A DNA stretch of 64,000 nucleotides from Cinnamomum chago. Its lineage: Eukaryota > Streptophyta > Magnoliopsida > Laurales > Lauraceae. Every line of letters starts with the position of its first letter. Position 1 is the first letter of the stretch. Shown here in pieces: positions 37,613-50,200 of the stretch. Where the stretch lies: assembly GCA_038049695.1 (NCBI GenBank), contig CP142457.1, positions 27,923,001 through 27,987,000 of the forward strand, in the 5' to 3' direction. The notes below the pieces were generated by a model that was given only the letters and a program-made list of their open reading frames with translations, was not told the origin of the DNA and did not search any database. A program made the translations under genes and the position numbers.

Positions 37613-38360
37613 GGTTTTTACCAAAAGCATCCTCAAATATCCCTATAGCTCCAAAAGCATTTTTAAATATATGTAATGTCCAAAAGCATCTTATATAACA
37701 TACTCTAATTTTTTTCAAACCAAATTGCCTCTCTAACCCCTTTCCCGCAACATCGAGATTTGATTTGGCACATTGATGTATTTCTAGACTATTTTTTCTA
37801 TTTCAATTCTCTAGTTGATTTTTTTTTTTACTTTTCTCATTAGCCCATAGTTTTGCTCTTCAGAAGTCTGTAAATCAAAGATTGGGAGATCTAAAGGCTA
37901 ATGAAAACTGGGAAAAATCAACTAGTGAGTTTGAGAATTAAAATATATATATAGCTTACAAATATTTAAATGCGCCAAATCAAGTATTGATATCGCAAAA
38001 TTAAGTCTCGATGTCGCGAGAAATGGGCTGAACTAGCCTCAAAATACTTCAATGTGCTAAATTAAGTCTCGATATCGCGAAATCAAGTATCAATGTCCTG
38101 AGAAGGGGGTTGAACTAGGCTTGACATACTTCAACATGCCCTACTACATCAAGTATCAATATTGCGGGAAAGGAGTTGAACTAGCATCGAAATACTTTAA
38201 TTTGCCAAATTAAGTCTCGATGTAACAAAAAACGGGTTGGAGGGGCAGTTTGGTCCATAAAAAATCAGAATATGATGTATGAGATGCTTTTGAGCATTAC
38301 ATGTATTTAAAGATGCTTTTGAAGGTATAGGAATATTTGAGGATGCTTTTGGTAAAAACC
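37613..38360. mobile_element. Terminal-inverted-repeat element with internal tandem repeats
   Basis: The left end GGTTTTTACCAAAAGCATCC is mirrored by the right end (reverse complement GGTTTTTACCAAAAGCATCC at 38360-38341). The inverted similarity continues for roughly 190 bases on each side, with moderate divergence. The middle (about 37960-38250) has about four diverged copies of an ~80-bp unit with phrases like 'AAGTCTCGATGTCGCG' and 'GGTTGAACTAG'. There is no coding sequence. The long inverted ends suggest a Mutator-like non-autonomous element, but I found no 9-11-bp target duplication. Confidence 0.65.
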
Positions 38361-38421
38361 ACAATTATAAATTGACAATCTAATTCCCACGTATGATGGT
38401 GACAATATTAAAGAAAAAAGT

Positions 38422-38548
38422 CTACTTGGACAAACTTTTTGGCCCGAATTTTGGCCAACCCCCATGGTTTGCATTGAATATCACTATGATATTCAATGCA
38501 AACCATGGGGGTTGGCCAAAATTCGGGCCAAAAAGTTTGTCCATGTAG
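38422..38548. repeat. Near-perfect 127-bp palindrome (62-bp arms, 3-base loop)
   Basis: The two arms are complementary over about 62 bases with one mismatch, around a CTA loop at about 38484-38486. A transcript from either strand would form a single long hairpin. The open frame starting at 38464 runs through the right arm and is not evidence of a gene. Confidence 0.9.
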
Positions 38549-38864
38549 CATTACTCATATTAAAGTGGTGGAATGGCCACGCGTTGATGAGTGTGCTACC
38601 TCATATTAACTCGTGTAAGATCCACCCTTCCTACCAACCCATAATTGCCACGTGCCTTGAATGGTTAGGTATTAACCTAAATTTCACTTCAACCAAAGTG
38701 ATATACCAATGAATGAATCATTTACAAGGAAGTTGAAATTAAATGTCAATACACTCATCTCTTTTATGCATTGATCCATCTAGTGGGCATGTATCACTCC
38801 ACTTGAAAAACATTTGGGTAGTGGCCATCTCTTGAGAGGGTGTATGATGAGAATGGCTAAGATT

Positions 38865-39315
38865 TAGGGATGTGAACGGGTCGGTTCTGATCTGGGTCTA
38901 TACTGGACTCGAGCCCTAAAACCGTTAAGGAGAAAGTGGACCTGGATCTAGACTTGTCTCGTGGCCAGTTTCTTGGTTACCGTTAAGGAGAAGGTGGAAC
39001 TGGACCCGAAACCAGAACCACATATGGGGCGGATCTGGGTCCGAGTCTGGGTAGAGAATGGTATGGGAATAAAAAAAAAAAAGAGTCTACTTTTAAGGGG
39101 AGCTCTCGAAAATTGAGGTAATATGTTGGATCCCGGGTCTACATGTCCGAACCAATATGGAATGGGAACCGGACTCGTTTAAGTCACGGGTCCAAAAAAA
39201 GGATTCGAACCCAAACTCATTTACTTAATGGGGCCTAAATAAGAACCCAAATCCAACTTTTAATGGGTCGGAACCTCTTGGTAATTAGAGAATCGAAAGC
39301 CCACTTACATTCCTA
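38865..39315. mobile_element. 451-bp hAT-type non-autonomous element
   Basis: The ends are inverted: TAGGGATGTGAACGGG on the left and TAGGAATGTAAGTGGG read inward from the right (12 of 16 match). The flanks are CTAAGATT (38857-38864) and CTTAGATT (39316-39323), an 8-bp duplication with one change, as expected for hAT. The interior repeats 'GGGTC/GGTCC'-rich phrases. Confidence 0.75.
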
Positions 39316-39323
39316 CTTAGATT

Positions 39324-40383
39324 ATATCACATATAAAGATGAGATCCACATTGGCCTGTTTCTTTTGTGAAATTTCTTACAAGAATTCACTATGCTAGGG
39401 AATTTTACACATAATGTGACATATGCCGTGTTTCTTCTCCAGAATTTCTAAAGTCTAGCCACATGAAAGGTCTCAAATGACCATTGAGAATCCATGAATA
39501 CCAACTCTTTTAACTTTCGGTGGAATTTCTAAATGCTCAAACTTAAGGGAGCATTCATGAATTCTTGTATGGAGAAATTCATTGGAAACCTTTTATGTGG
39601 CTAAACTTCAAAATTTATAGAGAAGAAAAACGAAGGGCCCGTTTCTTTATCAGAATTTTAAAAATTCTTGTTTTGGAGAATTTCAAATTCTTGAAAAAGT
39701 TATCCCCCTTAGGTGAAATCCCAAATTCCTCTTTTTGATGAATGATTTGAAATTCAAACAAATGGTATAGAGAGTGAAATTCCAAAAATTTCAAAAGATT
39801 TTTTGGGTGGTTGAAATTTAAAACTTTAATGAAAAAAATATAACATTCTAATTTTTAAGACACAAAATATTACATTATATCACATCAAATAAAAAAAAAA
39901 CCCTCAACTTTTCCGGATTCAAGTCATGCACGACTGAAATGCCAAAGAAATAAGATTTCTCATCGTGTCCTAAATTTCTCAACATAATAAATTCTTGTCA
40001 AAATTTTCTCAAAGAAAACAGGCGTTATGTGGCATTTCAGTACAATTGCATGGAGGGCAAAATGATCATTTCATTTAAATCTTTTCTGACACTAACACAG
40101 TGGCCATACTCTTCCAAGATGGTGAGCAAAGGACATAAGATCAGGAGGATCTCGTGCTGAATTTATCGCATGCAGAGGGGCAAGGTACGGTCCCAGGTCC
40201 CAATAGATAGATAGTTTTGTAAGGAGAGTAGATAGAAAAATAGAAGCAACATCGCCAAAATCGACAAGTACGCAGCCATACCGTCTGCGTCGGATTTGTC
40301 AGAGCGGAAATGACGGAGAACTAGATGGCGCGTGACTTAAATTCCTATGAAGTGAAGTGCATCTCGGTCTTCATTATAATCAT

Positions 40384-40414
<31 letters not shown>

Positions 40415-42196
40415 TATAAACCATCTAGCTATGTATGCACTTTGCCTGCCCAATGCCCATATTAATTTTGATTAAACCTGGTTTGATTAGCTAATTGAGC
40501 TCAGTTTTCAAAAGACTTATTTTCACTAATGTCTATTGTAGCTTGACCTGGCTAATTGAGAATCCTAATTTAGTATATTAAAGTTGGAGGTTTTGATTTT
40601 AATTTTGACAATCAGTTATGATTTTGAAAGTAAGTTAATTCTTCTTTCAAATCGTTTTAGTTTTTTCTCTCACTAATCTTATATGTAAACTACTTATCTT
40701 ATATTTATATCATGCAAAGCACTCATATAAGTTTGCTTGCTCCCTACGTTTCAAATCTCCACTTTTCCTTCTGTGCAACACCATCCTTTCTAACAAAATT
40801 GTACGATTCTCTCTATTATCCAATTATTCTCTTTCCTTTCTATGTCATTATCGGTTAAAATATATAAACAAGTATGCTCATTTTCTGCTTTTCTTTTAAA
40901 TTTTATGGATATATTTTTTTAATACATGAATATTAAGTTGTAATGTTGCCCATTCTTGTATTGAGAGCAAATTATTATGCAGGTTGTAAAATTAATCAAT
41001 GGGATTATGTGGCATGTGAGTTGGATATGGCACTTCTTATTGACAGTAGTGGCTTGAGTGGTTCAATCTAATTTATACCAATCAACTATTCAATGAACCA
41101 TGAAAGCTTCTTAGTGAAGAAATAATAAATAAATAAAAACAATAGCAGCTACCTAAAAAGGTGTAAGCCCAGTTTTTCTTTTCACTTTTTCTTTCCCTTA
41201 ACCTTTTTTTTTTTTATTGACAATTTCTCCAAAATGGTTACCTAAAAAAAGTTCATACTCTACTTTTTACTTTCACAACTTAATCAACTTTTAACCAAAT
41301 CCAACCCCATCGTGCCAATCCCACAACACAACCCCCACCACCTCTTCCAACTATTATCCCACTTTTAAAATTCAATGACAGAAAGATTGCCCCTACTTAA
41401 AGTTAACGAACTCAACATTTTAAAATTTAAAATGAGGGTAAGAATAATTTAATAAGTTGATAGTAGGCACACACCCTTTATTCTCCGTTCTTACTAAAGC
41501 ATGCAGTGGGCCCTACATGAGTTGGGTCTTTTACTCTGTAGCCACCATAGTTTATACATAGATTTTCAGTATATAATAGCAATCCTATGTGAAAAGTGCA
41601 AAGCCGTACGTCCAATCAAATAACAACTACTTACATGGGAGCGTCCGAGATTCGGTTGGCCCATGCGTTCCTTCTTCATTCCGCGTTGGAATCAATCTGT
41701 TTAGTCACCATCACGTTTGCCAGCTCCCCTTCTTTTTAGTATTCCTACCGCCACCTGCTTTCGGTTTTATTATCACGCAGGACCACTGTAAAAATGTAGT
41801 CCGCGAGTGGTGGGCCATGGTCATCAAAATCTTTGTATGGTGGAGAATCACTAGACTTGGGAGGTCCTTCTGGTGGGCCACGATTATTGCTTGAATCTTT
41901 TCCATTACGTGGGATGGTGGTAGGGCATGTGGAATGGTGGTAACATGGACTACCTAATTAGGGCTGTCGTCAGGGTTGTTGACCATAATAGTTGGTGACG
42001 ACTGAAAGTGACGTCGCTGTCTTTCCTGCTTTCTTCTCCAAAGACTAGGGTCTGAGTCTGACTGGTGAAGCTGCTTCGTTTTTTCGAGTGAAAAGAGGAA
42101 ATCGAAAGGAGAAGGAAACGACAACTTCGGCGAGAAGGCAACTGATGGGATGGATGGAGACTCGCGAGTTGACCCGCTGAGTGTAACGAATCAGGC

Positions 42197-42228
<32 letters not shown>

Positions 42229-43057
42229 ATCCCATATCTATCCCATAATATAAAAGCAGTAAATTTGGACGACTCAGATACCTTATACACGTACCTATAT
42301 ACGTACGAAGTTTCTATCCTTATCTTCTCCTAACACCATAAAGCAGTACCTTATTTTTCTTTGCTGGAGAGAACGCTGGAGAGAAATCGCTCGGCACCTT
42401 GGGCTGTTTGATGTCTACCTTCATATATTCCTCCCCAATACCAACTATTGATGCTGACATATCAAGTCAGGGCTTGGTTGACAATGAGAACCTATAATAC
42501 TAAATATCAAAATGAGTAAGGTATCGTATCTGATACTTCATTTTTTTTTTTACGTGGAAAATCCATGTTCCTGTTCTATGCACCATAAGCAACAACATTT
42601 TCTATTTCATGCCAATCCATTTAATTTCCTTCAACTTTTCTTTGTTTAAATCATGGTCACCAATAAAAGGAAAGCCAATCTCTTTTATTCTATTTTTCAA
42701 GCGCCCTGAATTTGTTTATCCAACTTTGCATTGCTCATGGGTGTGTTCTAATGTGCAATGGAGACATTATATACAACAAGAGAGTTGCAATTACCTTTAC
42801 AATTATTATGTGAAGAATTCATCTTTTCCTTTTGTTCTTTGGCACTATATCATGATTCATGAATTTTATCAGTGACCTCTTTATTGCAACACTTTGTTGT
42901 ATAGGAAATGCATGAGGTCTGATCCCAAATAGAATTATGTCAATATATACTTATACATGTGGAAAAACTGGACAGTAGATTGTCACCTGCTTTGCATCTA
43001 ACTCCAGATCAGGTGAATTCCTTTCAGCTCTGTTACATTCACTCCTTGTTTATGCAG
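39324..43057. other. Intergenic region with possible nested small transposons
   Basis: 39354-40030 contains several phrases such as 'GGCCTGTTTCTTTT', 'GGGCCCGTTTCTTT' and the inverted 'AAAGAAAACAGGC', suggesting one or two nested hAT-type MITEs without clear boundaries. An (AT)n tract lies at 40385-40412 and an A-run at about 42197-42223. I searched this region for upstream exons of the PYL-like gene and saw none. Confidence 0.4.
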
Positions 43058-43258
43058 AATTACTCGTCAATCCTCACTCTTCATCCAGAGCTCATTGAAG
43101 GAAGACCCGGGACGCTTGTGATTGAATCATTTGTGGTAGATGTGCCTGAAGGGAACACCAGAGATGAAACATGCTACTTTGTAAAGGCTCTTATCAACTG
43201 CAACCTTAAATCATTGGCCGAAGTGTCTGAGCGGATCGCAGTGCAGGATCATGCATAA
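43058..43258 (+). pseudogene. Last coding exon of a PYL8/PYL9-like ABA receptor (orphan)
   Basis: The acceptor TATGCAG ends at 43057 and the open exon encodes 66 residues to TAA (43256-43258). It matches the C-terminal part of PYR/PYL/RCAR abscisic-acid receptors: 'NYSSILTLHPELIEGRPGTL' followed by 'VIESFVVDVPEGNTRDETCY' and 'NLKSLAEVSERIAVQD'. PYL proteins bind ABA and then inhibit type 2C phosphatases. The segment begins exactly where the last intron of PYL8/PYL9-type genes lies (before 'NYSS'). The frame is intact and residues are well conserved. The upstream exons (start, gate-loop residues) are not seen in the preceding 7 kb, which is bounded by the AGO2 promoter, so this is a gene fragment or a captured exon. 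A very divergent or unrecognised upstream exon cannot be excluded. Confidence 0.75.
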
Positions 43259-43855
43259 CCAATCAGTTGTTACTAAGTTAATGCCACCGTGAGTCCCTGA
43301 TTACAGTGGGTGAAGCTTCGAGGCCTTTGGATATCTAAAAGCTTTAGAAACAGATTGGTAGCTCCTTTTGCCATCTTCTGGAGCCCTCATTTCCATTGTT
43401 TTGTTTTCCTTTCTTTAAAATGGTGTTGGTGATAATGATAATGATAATCACATCTATCTTAGTAATTTTGAGAAACTCGACAGCATAGAAACCTAGAACA
43501 CAAATCCACCTAAAAGGGACTCCTTTATATCTTAGCCTCCTTTCCCTCTTCCAGACATCTCTCTCTCTCTCATATATATATATAAAGGAGTGGATTTTTG
43601 TTGTGGGTCGTTGGATGGAGGAGTGATCCGTGTGAGGGGGGTTTCGCAAACCCTTGCCTCCTTTCCCTCTTACAGATATCACTCTCTCGGATTAGGTTAG
43701 TGGATGTGTTTTTGACATGCATTTGCTTATTGATTTTCTGTGATGTATTTTGTAGATGTTTGATGTTCTTCCATTCATGTGAAGAAAATACCCTCCTCTG
43801 CTTTCTATATAAAAGTCTATAAATTGAAGTTGAGCTCCCCCTTCTACCTAAGATA
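43259..43855. other. Sequence after the PYL exon, with local duplication
   Basis: It may include 3' untranslated sequence of the PYL exon. Two copies of 'CCTCCTTTCCCTCTT' followed by CAGA(C/T)AT lie at about 43540 and 43657, flanking an AT tract and a G-rich segment. Confidence 0.4.
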
Positions 43856-43899
43856 TCAACAGTTGAAAATTAAAAGAGACCTTTGTATAGCTTTCTTGG

Positions 43900-44110
43900 A
43901 TCTGTTCCATGTCACTGCAGCAAAACCATCCCTCCACTCTTGTGCCTTTCCTGAATGGTTCCATCCTTTCAGTCTCTCACCATTAACCCCCACAAGAAAA
44001 GTCAGTTCTCTTCCCACGTCACGTGTGTTAAGCCGCCCATGTAGAGCCCGCCAAAGGAAAATTTTAATTTTAGATGGAATTGATAAGTTCCACTGTTGTA
44101 ATAAGATGCC
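43900..44110 (-). pseudogene. LINE zinc-binding (zf-RVT) fragment
   Basis: The minus-strand frame contains 'WNLSIPSKIKIFLWRALHGR' followed by 'LNTRDVG', which matches the zinc-binding segment found downstream of the reverse transcriptase in plant LINEs. Only this domain remains; no RT is present nearby. It abuts copia gag sequence at about 44115. Confidence 0.65.
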
Positions 44111-44114
44111 CGGT

Positions 44115-44490
44115 TCCTTTACAATAGTTGAAAAAACTTTTTTTGACTGGCAGTATGACAAAGTTCCTTGCAACTAAAACATTGAATCTTGCTCATATCT
44201 CTGGCCCTTGGTTTTCCTTGAGATGCATAGGCCACATTGAAGGTATTGTCAGAAATTCTTTGTTCAAAGGTAGCTTTGGTCAAGCTGCATTGTTCTCCAA
44301 GTTCATTAAGACATGTGTCAAAAGAAGCTGAGGGATCTTGACTCATAAGATTAGATCAAATAGTTTTAAATTCCTAGCAAAGTTTCATTAGAAATTTGTC
44401 CCATTGCTTGGTTTCATCAACCTTTTGGATGGCCGACAGTGTTGCAACAGAGACAGTGGCATATACAAAGTAATTACATTCTGTCCATTG
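44115..44490 (-). pseudogene. Copia gag fragment with altered zinc knuckle
   Basis: On the minus strand, frames from 44490 downward read as copia gag: 'KVDETKQWDKFLMKL', then 'LMSQDPSASFDTCLNELGEQ', then a zinc knuckle 'CFSCKELCHTA' that lacks its last Cys because the homology stops there. Stops interrupt the first part. It is a fragment joined directly to LINE-derived sequence. Confidence 0.65.
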
Positions 44491-47215
44491 ATTTATGAAC
44501 TCAGAGTGGTATTCCTGGATAGTTTTATGAACTCAGAGTAGTATGAACTCTAATTCCTCCCTTCTAATAGTATATAGAATTGGATTGTACCCTTTCAAGG
44601 TGAAAATCATGTCCTATAAGTTTTAAGTTGTAGCCACTTAATTTTGTGGAGCTTATCCGTAGCTGTTTGGTGCCACAAGGTAACTTTATTGAATTGGTAC
44701 TTTGACATTTATTAATGAAATGAATCTATGGTTTTGGTTAATCCCAAGATAACCTATTCAAATTTGATAACTTTTGTTGATGCATGCATGTTGATTAATT
44801 AATGTGGTCATTTTGCCAAATCAGCTGATAATTTTTTTCCTTTGACAAGAAGTGAAATGGAAAGGGCTGATATCCTTCTTGAACAAACAATAGTAGAAAA
44901 AGTATGAACCATAAATTGTGGTCAACTAAATAAAAAATGAGAAAGGAATTTCATGTAATATTAGTGTTATATGATTGAAGCTTATTTAAATATGACATAT
45001 ATGATGTAGAGTATGGGATCGCTATTGTTGTTTCTAAATGTTGTGTAACAGTTTGGTGTACTATATTACCAGTTATGTGGACAGTTAAGATCAGTATAAT
45101 TGGTTGACCTGGCCAATCTTGATTATTTTTTATTTTTTATTTTTCAATGGTATTCTTCAATTCAGTTTGTTCTTTTCTAACTAACAGTTTGATTGTAGTT
45201 TTTTTATATTAAGTGCTATATTATAGTCAAATGCTTGTCATTCCTTTTCTTTTATGCTTTTCTTTTGATAAGCTCAAAATGTGATTTCCATATCTTTGGA
45301 TTTAGTTTCCTTCCTTTTTCTTTCAATAGTGGTCTTGTAAATTTTATCCATATTGCTTGACGTATGATTCAATTGACCCCATTACCATATTTTCTATGGG
45401 TTTTGTTGGTCTAGCATTATCTCCTCATCCTTACTATAGCCTTTTGAGATGTGGTAGAAGAGCTAATTTAGACTTTCTATGTACATGCCCAAATTGTTTG
45501 TAGTAGGGTAGAGCATTTGATCTTATTATTATATTATTTGTCCAATCCATAGTGTTTCCTTGTAGTTTAACTCTTCAATGCTGTAAATCCCTTAAATTTC
45601 TTGTTCAGGCAGCTTGATTGATGGATGTTGTAACTTTTACTTTTGTTAAGGCATGCTCTAATCCTTTCCATGTATACATCTGACAAAGGAAAAGTCTAAT
45701 TGAATCTAAGGAAGTGAAAATCTAATTGAGTCAAGGTAAGGAATCAAGTATGTTAGATCTTATCTGCTTTTCATTTGCTTTTAATTGGCATTTGTTTACT
45801 TTTTATTTTATTTTTATGTTAGGACTTATCCATCCTTTCTTGAATAAATCATGAAAAGTCCAATCCTTTTTACTCCCAAATATTGTGTTTTACATTGCTT
45901 CAAAGGCTAAAAAGGCTTCTTCTTTCCACATCAGCACATAAGCCATGGGTCAAAATTAGAAAAAATTGAAATACATACAAGCTCTCTTTTACCCCCTTTC
46001 TTTGTTGGGACCTTTTATAAACCTTCCTAATCAAATCTTGAATATTTGCTTTTGAGTTTGAGAGGTGAACAACTGCCAACCACTTTATAATTTTCAACAA
46101 TTTCCTAACTCATTTGCAAACCTTTAACTGTTTGCAAACTTGTCATGATTTTGGAAACATCCACCCCAATTCATCAAGTTGTTGTTCTGCATTAACTGCA
46201 AATTTTATTTTTGAACTTACAACATACCTTTCATTGCTTATACTTTTTGAATATTTTTAATACAAATATTTTAAAGTCAATGATGAATATGATATTCTGT
46301 ACGCACACATATTTTTAATGATGCATGCCAAATCCTATCCCACCCCTACTACACTCATACTCTCTCACCTTTTCTAATGATTTGCAAAATCTTATGCATA
46401 TTCATTAATTTCTTATTCTAATCAAACAAACTATCTTCTTATTAAGTACCATTGGAATAAAATATAACGATTTGCTATAATCTAGATGGATTCATCATTT
46501 CACTAGCTGAAATTTACAATAGGTTCCTTGAATAGTAGAGCTCAACTCTCTTATCTGAAGATAAGTTTTCTTCTATTTTAACATCCTCCTGTCATTACAG
46601 ATGTTCTCATGTTCTCATGTTATTATTTCTTCCAAAAATATGGCTCCTACATTTAGGATTCTGCTTATTTTTCTCAATTTCTTCAATCTTAATTTTCTTT
46701 GAAGGAAAGCTTACCTTCCATTTAATTTAGCATTTGTTAGAACATATGTACATTTTTGCTGTAAATTTAAATAATTAATGGTTCTTTTATTACTACATTT
46801 GATGCTATTTTTTTATGGATTCCTTGCTCTCTTGTTCTTTTCTTTTAAATTGCTAATGTTGTCCACCTATATGAAAATGGACTTCTAGTATCATTTTTCT
46901 TTAACTAAAATGGGAATCATGTTAATTTTTTTATTAATTTATATGAACTTACTTGATTTATGTTGTCTACTTTACCATCATATACTTTAAGATAATTTAC
47001 ATTTTGAAAGGCATTTTACACAGTGTTAAAAGGTTAAATTCATACTACATAAATATAGTATCAAACGTAAGAACTAAGCATAACTCAAATATAGTATCAA
47101 ACCTAAAAAGTGACTGACTTCTTCTTTTATATAAAAGATAACTGCAAAAAGCGTCATCAGAGGCAACACAACTTGGTACACCAAGTTGTCTATTGAACAA
47201 AAAGAAAGAATCAAC
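44491..47215. other. AT-rich region upstream of the Helitron Rep/helicase
   Basis: No gene is recognisable. It may be the 5' noncoding part of the Helitron, but its TC start was not identified. Open frames here are short and of low complexity. Confidence 0.35.
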
Positions 47216-50200
47216 ATGGAAAAGAGGGAAGCAAATAAAAGGACACAAATATTACAAAGTGAAACATTAGAACCTGCTCCAAAGAAGAAAAGATATGCTT
47301 CTAAAACTGCAAATCCCACAAAAGCAACATCAAACTTATGTTTGCTCTAAATTTTATAATACATTTATGTTTATAATTACAATGAATAATAGTATTTGTA
47401 ATTACTAATTCCAATATTTTTGCAAATATAGAGCATGCAACACTGCAAAAGCGACTACAAAGAAGACAATGGTACGCCTCATTGCCAAAAGAAAAAAAAG
47501 ACGCACTTCTTCTACGAAAAAGGGAGGCTTATGCTAGAAAAAAGTTACTAAAAAGACAATCTTCTAGAAATCTTACTTCATCATTTAATACAGGTCAACA
47601 AACAGGTATATACTCTTATGTGTAATATTAAAACTGTTTCAAAAATATAATAAATTTTTTCTAATTAAATATTTATCTTTTGCAACGAACAGAAGGCACT
47701 AATACACCGCTGGGTATCGGTCTCAATGATATTCCCGCAAATATTATAGCCCAAATGGAAAAAAGAGTATACCATACTTATGAGATTGGTAAGTTCTATA
47801 TTAAAAAATTAATAAATATGTTCATCTGATCTAATATATTTTTATATTACAAACTTCTAAACATTATATATATCTTCTACCAGGGTCAACATCGAGACAA
47901 CCCGCTGAATCTGATGAAGATGTTTCTTCAAGTGTTTATTTAGAAAACACTTCTACATTAAACTACAGACAAAAAGGTAAACATATTTATACAACAAAAT
48001 AGCTTAGGTCTATTAAAAGAACCGAATTATACTAATACAATTTTTACATGCAGCTATGTTTAGTTTTGATATAAGCATTCCTTCCCAACCATCAATATTA
48101 GAACAAAAACCTAATTGTAGCTATTGTGGAGCAAAGAGATTTGCTTATGAACCAAAGGGTTTTTGCTGCTCTACTGGTCAGGTATTACTAGCTTCAAATT
48201 TTGTTCCTGAAGAGCTTTTAGCTCTATTCACATCAAATAGTGAAGAAGCAGTTCATTTCAGAACACATGTAAGAACATATAACAATACATTTGCATTTAA
48301 CTCATTTGGTGTCAAATATGAAAAAGAGCTTTGTAGGAGGAACAAAGGTATTTACACTTTCAAGGTTCAAGGCCCATTACATCAATGAATTGGTACCTCC
48401 TGATGGCCATCCATCATATCTCCAATTATACTTTTATGATATTGATCATGAAGTGGAGAATAGGATGTATCAGTCACTAAAGCTTAGGCCTGATGTTGTT
48501 CAAAAGCTAAAGAATATATTGACCATCAATCCTTATTCTGAATTTTTTCGATCTTTAAGACATTTGTCCATCAACAATGATACAAGAATATTCATAAGAT
48601 GTGATCCTCAACTTGATCAAAGGGTATACAATGCACCTTCAGCATCACAAGTTGCAGGAATCTGGACTGAGAATTCAAATACCAACTAATTAGCTGAACG
48701 CGACATCATAATATATAGTCATTCTGGACACAGTCATAGAATTAAGCATTATTTTGGTTGCTATGATCCATTGGAGTATCCATTACTATTTCCTTATGGA
48801 GATTCAGGTTGGCATAGAGGTATCAAACGAAAACAAAGAAATGAGTTGTTAAGTCATCCAAATATACTTTCGATTGATGATTTGTTGAACAAAGAAAAAC
48901 GAGGTATATCTTATCTTCATATAAACTATTATAAAATCAACTTGAACACTAAAAACTTATAATATCTTTTTTTTCCTGTCAGCTTCAAAGAAAAAAAGTT
49001 CAGCAAAAGAAAATATATCATGTCGACAATATTACTGTTATAAATTACAAATCCGACCATCTGAAAGCTCAATCTTGCTACATTCTGGTCGTCTTTTACA
49101 ACAGTATGCTATTGACATGTATATAAAACTTGAAACTTCTCGCTTGGATTACTTTCGAAATGATCAAAATTCAATCCGAGCAGATTTATATCAAGGAATA
49201 ATGGATAGCATTAGCACTGGTGAAACTTCTAGAAAGAAGATTGGAAAAAGAATAGTACTGCCACCATCATTTATAGGAGGTCCAAGAAATATGCGTCGTC
49301 GGTATCTTGATGCAATGGCATTAGTTCAAAAGTTTGGCAAACCAGACATCTTCCTGAAAATCACTTGTAATCCAGATTGGTCAGAAATTAAAGATCAACT
49401 TGGTCATCACGAAGAAGCACAAAACAGACCAGACTTGATTGCAAGAGTTTTTAGAGCAAAGATAGAAGAACTTAAACTTGAAAACTTGATTTAATAAAGA
49501 AGAATATTTTTGGTGCAGTTGCAGCGCATGTATATGTTATAGAATTTCAAAAAAGAGGACTTCCACATGCTCATTTCCTACTCATCTTAAAGAACAAGTA
49601 CAAACTGAAAACCCCAGAGATGTATGACAAATTTGTGTCAGCTGGACTTCCTAATAGCAGAAGCTATTCACATCTATACAAAATGGTTGTTCAGCATATG
49701 ATGCATGGATCATGTGGCAATTTGAATCCGACTAATGTTTGTATGAGAAATGGACAATGCAAAAATCACTATCCTCAGGAATTTTGTTCTATCACAACAC
49801 AAACAAAGAATTCTTATCCATTATATAAAAGACAAAACACTGGAGAAGAGATCAAAGTTCGTGGTTGTTTGCTGGATAACCGGTGGGTAGTTCCATATAA
49901 CCCATATCTATTAGCAAAATTCAATTGTCACATGAATGTTGAAGTTTGTTCGACAGTAAAAGCAGTAAAATATCTATATAAGTATATTTATAAAGGACAT
50001 GATAGAGTCATGTTTAATCTTAGCAACAATGCTGTTCCTGAAGTTATTGATGAAATACAACAATTTCAACAAGCAAGATGGATATCTCCTCCAGAAGCAA
50101 TGTGGAGGATTTACCAGTTCTGTTTAAATGAAATGTATCCATCAGTCAAAAGCTTACAAGTTCATTTACAAAATATGCAAACTGTTGGATTCCGAGAAGA

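Noticed and set aside
38464..38712. Open frame starting in the palindrome
   Set aside because: Its first part is one arm of the inverted repeat and there is no domain or codon signal.
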